Of a stretch of 64,000 nucleotides of DNA, positions 61,191 to 64,000 are shown one piece after another. The translations under genes were made by a program, and so were the position numbers. Each line of letters starts with the position of its first letter. The first letter of the stretch is position 1. The notes beneath the pieces are model-generated. The model worked only from the letters and a program-made list of their open reading frames with translations. It did not search any database and was not told where the DNA came from. Source of the DNA: Pseudomonas lijiangensis. Lineage in GTDB: Bacteria > Pseudomonadota > Gammaproteobacteria > Pseudomonadales > Pseudomonadaceae. The stretch covers positions 248,001 to 312,000 of the forward strand of contig NZ_CP076668.1 of the NCBI RefSeq assembly GCF_018968705.1. The letters are read 5' to 3'.

Positions 61191-62375
61191 TCAGGCTTGA
61201 GAGGGGCGCAGGGAGTAGGTTTTCAGCTGATCTGCAAAGTCGCGCAGGGACTGAATACCGCTGGCCTCGGCTTCCTGTACCCAGTCCTTGATGGCGCTGA
61301 GCATGTCATGGCCATTGCTGCTGGTCTTGAGCCAGATCTGTTGCAGGGCAAGGCGTTTCTCGTAGATCACTTTCAGGGCCTGGCTGTGTTCGAGCATGGC
61401 CTGGATGCGTACGTGATGCTTGTCTTCCAGCAGGCTGGTTTCCCGGGAAAGCAGACGTTTGGCGCGGTGGAACTGATGACGCACCGAGGCATCGGCCTTG
61501 GCCAGCTCCTGTGCAACCAGCGGGCCGATGACCAGCTTGCGGTACTGGGCCATGATCTGGAAGCGGTTGTTGAGGATGGCCATGGCGGTGTCCATGTCCA
61601 TGTGGCCCTTGCCTTCGACCCGGTGGGCAATCGGCGCGACCCGCTGGACCTTGGCCAGACGCAGTGCGCTGAACAGCTTGATCCAGGCCCAGCCCATGTC
61701 GAACTCCCACGGCTTGACCGACAGCTTGGCCGAGTTGGGGTAGGTGTGGTGGTTGTTGTGCAGTTCTTCGCCGCCGATCACGATGCCCCACGGCACCAGA
61801 TTGGTCGCGGCATCGCGACACTCGAAATTGCGATAGCCCACGGCATGACCCAGCCCGTTGACCACACCGGCAGCCCAGAACGGAATCCACATCATCTGCA
61901 CGGCCCATACGGTGATGCCGAGCACACCGAACAGCGCCAGGTCGATGACGGCCATCAGGGCGATGCCCAGCATCTTGTAGCGTGAATACAGATTGCGCTC
62001 GATCCAGTCCTCGGGGCAGTTCTTGCCGTAGATGCGCAGGGTATCCTGATTCTGTGCTTCGGCACGGTAAAGCTCCGCCCCCTTGCGCAGGACGGTGGAA
62101 AGACCTTTGACGACGGGGCTGTGCGGGTCATCGACGGTTTCGCATTTTGCGTGGTGCTTGCGGTGGATGGCTGTCCACTCGCGGGTGTTCTGCGCCGTGG
62201 TCAGCCACAGCCAGAAACGGAAGAAGTGTTTGAGCCCGGCGTTGAGTTCCAGGGAGCGGTGAGCGGAGTAGCGATGCAGGTAAACCGTAACGCCGACGAT
62301 GGTCACGTGGGTCATTACCAGCGTGACTGCTATTAACTGCCAGACGGAAAGGTCGAGCAAACCGTTGTACCACAT
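61191..62375 (-). CDS. Membrane acyl-lipid delta-9 desaturase, DesA-like
   Basis: 394 residues from the ATG at 62375 (MWYNGLLDLSVWQLIAVTLV); an upstream ATG at 62435 is not supported. Four membrane helices and the three diiron His boxes: YLHRYSAHRSLE (HxxxxH), IHRKHHAKCE (HxxHH) and ELHNNHHTYPN (HxxHH). Introduces a double bond at C9 of membrane acyl chains, helping cold and fluidity adjustment. The C-terminal 130 residues are a charged helical extension. A DesA homologue next to a PAS-GGDEF-EAL gene is the order I remember from P. aeruginosa. Confidence 0.92.
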   Translation of the reverse strand: MWYNGLLDLSVWQLIAVTLVMTHVTIVGVTVYLHRYSAHRSLELNAGLKHFFRFWLWLTTAQNTREWTAIHRKHHAKCETVDDPHSPVVKGLSTVLRKGAELYRAEAQNQDTLRIYGKNCPEDWIERNLYSRYKMLGIALMAVIDLALFGVLGITVWAVQMMWIPFWAAGVVNGLGHAVGYRNFECRDAATNLVPWGIVIGGEELHNNHHTYPNSAKLSVKPWEFDMGWAWIKLFSALRLAKVQRVAPIAHRVEGKGHMDMDTAMAILNNRFQIMAQYRKLVIGPLVAQELAKADASVRHQFHRAKRLLSRETSLLEDKHHVRIQAMLEHSQALKVIYEKRLALQQIWLKTSSNGHDMLSAIKDWVQEAEASGIQSLRDFADQLKTYSLRPSQA

Positions 62376-62532
62376 AGGCTGTTTGGCCCTCGGTAGAGAC
62401 GCGTGTGAAAAACAAAGTAACAAGCGCATTATCACTTAGCTTTCACAGAAAACCAGTCGCTCTTTTAGATAAGAGTCGCAGGATGTTTCTTGCTTTATAA
62501 TCCGGTCATTTTGTAAGGCTTTATGCATTCTT

Positions 62533-64000
62533 ATGAACAATTCTTCTTATGAGGCCCTACGGACCGCGCTTTTGTACGGGTTGTCCTCTGTTTTGTGGTT
62601 TGTGGCGTGCGACGAGCTGCTGCCACATTGGATCGAAGAACCGGCTCGATTGGCCTTCTGGCAGCAGGTTGGAGTCTATCTCTGGGTAGTGCTCAGCGCG
62701 GTCATGGTGTTTATCGCTCGTGGCCGATTGCTCAGGTTCATGGGCATCGATGCGCAGTTGCGTCGCCAGCAGGAGGAAGATCAGGAGCGCCTGCGGCTGG
62801 CTTCGGCGGTCTTCGACAGCACCCGCGAAGGGGTATTGGTAACCGATGAAAAGGGGCTGATCGTTCATGTGAACCGCGCCTTCATGGAAATCACCGGTTA
62901 TCAGGCTGAAGAAGTGCTGGGCTTCAACCCGAGCAAGTTCAAGTCCGGTCGCCACGGCCCCGAGTTCTATCGGCAGATGTACCGCTCCATCCTCAGTGCC
63001 GGGCAATGGAGTGGCGAAATCTGGAACCGTCGCAAAAGCGGCGACATTTACCCGCAGTGGCAGAGCATTCGTGGCATCAAGGACCTTGATGGCCAGATCA
63101 GGCATTTCGTGGCGGTGTTTTCGGACATCACGGCCATCAAGCGTTCCGAGCAGGAACTGGCCCAACTGGCTCATTACGACGCCCTGACAGACCTGCCCAA
63201 TCGCCTGCTGTTCACGGATCGCGCCACTCAGGCGCTGGCCCATGCCCGCTCCAGCAAACGCGGGTGTGCCTTGCTGCTCATCGACCTCGACCACTTCAAG
63301 AACATCAATGACAGCCTGGGCCACAGCGTTGGCGATCAGGTGCTCAAGGCAGTGGCCGAGCGCCTGAAGAGCCTGTTCGACAGCGAACTGACCCTGGCGC
63401 GACTGGGCGGCGACGAGTTTGCGCTGCTGGTGAAGAATTGCCAGCAGAGCGTGCAGGCCGCCGCCCTGGCCCAGCAGATCATCGACAGTTTCAAGAAGCC
63501 TTTTCTGCTCGATGATCACGAGCTGTTCATGACCGCCAGTATCGGTATCAGCCTGTTCCCCGGCGACGCGCTGACGGTTGTGCAATTGCTGCGCAATGCA
63601 GACTCTGCCTTGTTCAAGGCCAAGAACGACGGGCGCGAAGGCTATGCGCTTTACACCGAAGAGCTCACCGCGCATGCCCAGCAGCGTGTCGAACTGGCCA
63701 GTGAGTTGCACCGGGCCATCGAGCAGCAGGAATTACGAGTGTTCTACCAGCCCATTCATGATCTGCAGAACAGCCGTATCAAGGGAGTTGAGGCTCTGGT
63801 GCGCTGGGAGCATCCAAGGCGCGGCATGGTTTCGCCGGGAGAATTCATTCCGATTGCCGAGCAGAGCGGGCTGATTGCCGATATCGATGCCTGGGTATTG
63901 AGCACGGCCTGCCGGCAGATGAGCACCTGGCTGGAAGAGGGCGTCAATCTGTCATTTGTTGCGGTGAATATCTCCAGCCGACTGTTCAGCCATGGTGATC
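62533..64000 (+). CDS. PAS-GGDEF-EAL cyclic di-GMP protein (3' end outside window)
   Basis: 489 residues visible from the ATG at 62533; the frame is open to the end of the window. Two N-terminal helices (YGLSSVLWFVACDELL and VGVYLWVVLSAVMVFIARG), a PAS domain (about 90-200; ASAVFDSTREGVLVTDEKGL, AFMEITGYQAEEVLGFNPSK), a GGDEF domain (LIDLDHFKNINDSLGHSVGD, RLGGDEFALL, intact) and the start of EAL (LRVFYQPIH, GVEALVRWEHPRRGMVSP). Both catalytic motifs are intact, so it may make or break cyclic di-GMP. In P. aeruginosa the homologue beside desA is a phosphodiesterase. Divergent from desaturase. Confidence 0.94.
   Translation, partial: MNNSSYEALRTALLYGLSSVLWFVACDELLPHWIEEPARLAFWQQVGVYLWVVLSAVMVFIARGRLLRFMGIDAQLRRQQEEDQERLRLASAVFDSTREGVLVTDEKGLIVHVNRAFMEITGYQAEEVLGFNPSKFKSGRHGPEFYRQMYRSILSAGQWSGEIWNRRKSGDIYPQWQSIRGIKDLDGQIRHFVAVFSDITAIKRSEQELAQLAHYDALTDLPNRLLFTDRATQALAHARSSKRGCALLLIDLDHFKNINDSLGHSVGDQVLKAVAERLKSLFDSELTLARLGGDEFALLVKNCQQSVQAAALAQQIIDSFKKPFLLDDHELFMTASIGISLFPGDALTVVQLLRNADSALFKAKNDGREGYALYTEELTAHAQQRVELASELHRAIEQQELRVFYQPIHDLQNSRIKGVEALVRWEHPRRGMVSPGEFIPIAEQSGLIADIDAWVLSTACRQMSTWLEEGVNLSFVAVNISSRLFSHGD

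Overview
The window is a piece of a Pseudomonas chromosome, most likely from the plant-associated P. syringae complex or a close relative. Four things point there: gene order that I recall as typical of Pseudomonas (glpT / qor / fau-6S RNA-zapA / ygfB-pepP-ubiH-ubiI / iron ABC / gcvTH / argE-argA, and later gabD-gabT and desA beside a PAS-GGDEF-EAL gene); many Pseudomonas-type REP palindromes built on the core TTCGCGAATNAATTCGCTCC; high-GC codon use; and a textbook HrpL promoter (hrp box). No alignments were run; identities rest on motifs and remembered family sequences.

Layout. 1-1118: partial glpT. 1415-5492: an accessory island on the minus strand, with a hrp-box-driven candidate type III effector (1415-2293) and a three-gene DNase bacteriocin operon (killer, immunity protein and an unrecognised coiled-coil protein) bracketed by two near-identical REP palindromes. 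5765-14150: housekeeping genes (quinone oxidoreductase, FliL-like, EVE protein, fau, 6S RNA, zapA, zapB-like, ygfB, pepP, ubiH, ubiI). 14395-17129: Fe(III) binding protein and permease, separated by a 72-bp palindrome. 17278-22171: gcvT-gcvH, a DUF2388 protein, an orphan GspE-type ATPase, an ACT-like protein and an Lrp regulator. 22207-23436: an intact IS110-family element inserted in a REP palindrome, with a readable bridge RNA. 23461-31396: CYTH/CHAD triphosphatase, argE, argA, a 2-hydroxyacid dehydrogenase, a class III transaminase, a HAD protein and a second Lrp regulator. 31546-33039: a chemoreceptor with a six-helix membrane domain.

33043-43651 is one minus-strand run that reads, in order of transcription, tonB, exbB, exbD, TonB-dependent receptor, periplasmic peptide-binding protein, two permeases and a fused double ATPase: a complete outer-to-inner-membrane import route. 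After about 1 kb without a convincing gene comes a second chemoreceptor (44759-46342).

47032-54658 is a surface-polysaccharide cluster: FdtA/FdtC/FdtB-type enzymes for a dTDP-3-acetamido-3,6-dideoxyhexose, an ABC flippase of the PglK/MsbA type, two glycosyltransferase-like proteins and a Wzy-like polymerase with an odd Ala/Pro-rich insert. A tRNA-Arg(CCG) and an orphan RebB-like gene follow. The window ends with gabD-gabT, an HDOD protein with a degenerate receiver domain, a PAS-GGDEF cyclase, a fatty-acid desaturase and the start of a PAS-GGDEF-EAL protein.

The strongest leads for something new are the hrp-box gene with a permuted papain-like catalytic pattern, the third gene of the bacteriocin operon, the eight-gene import operon, the IS110 bridge RNA whose guides can be matched by eye, and the polymerase insert.
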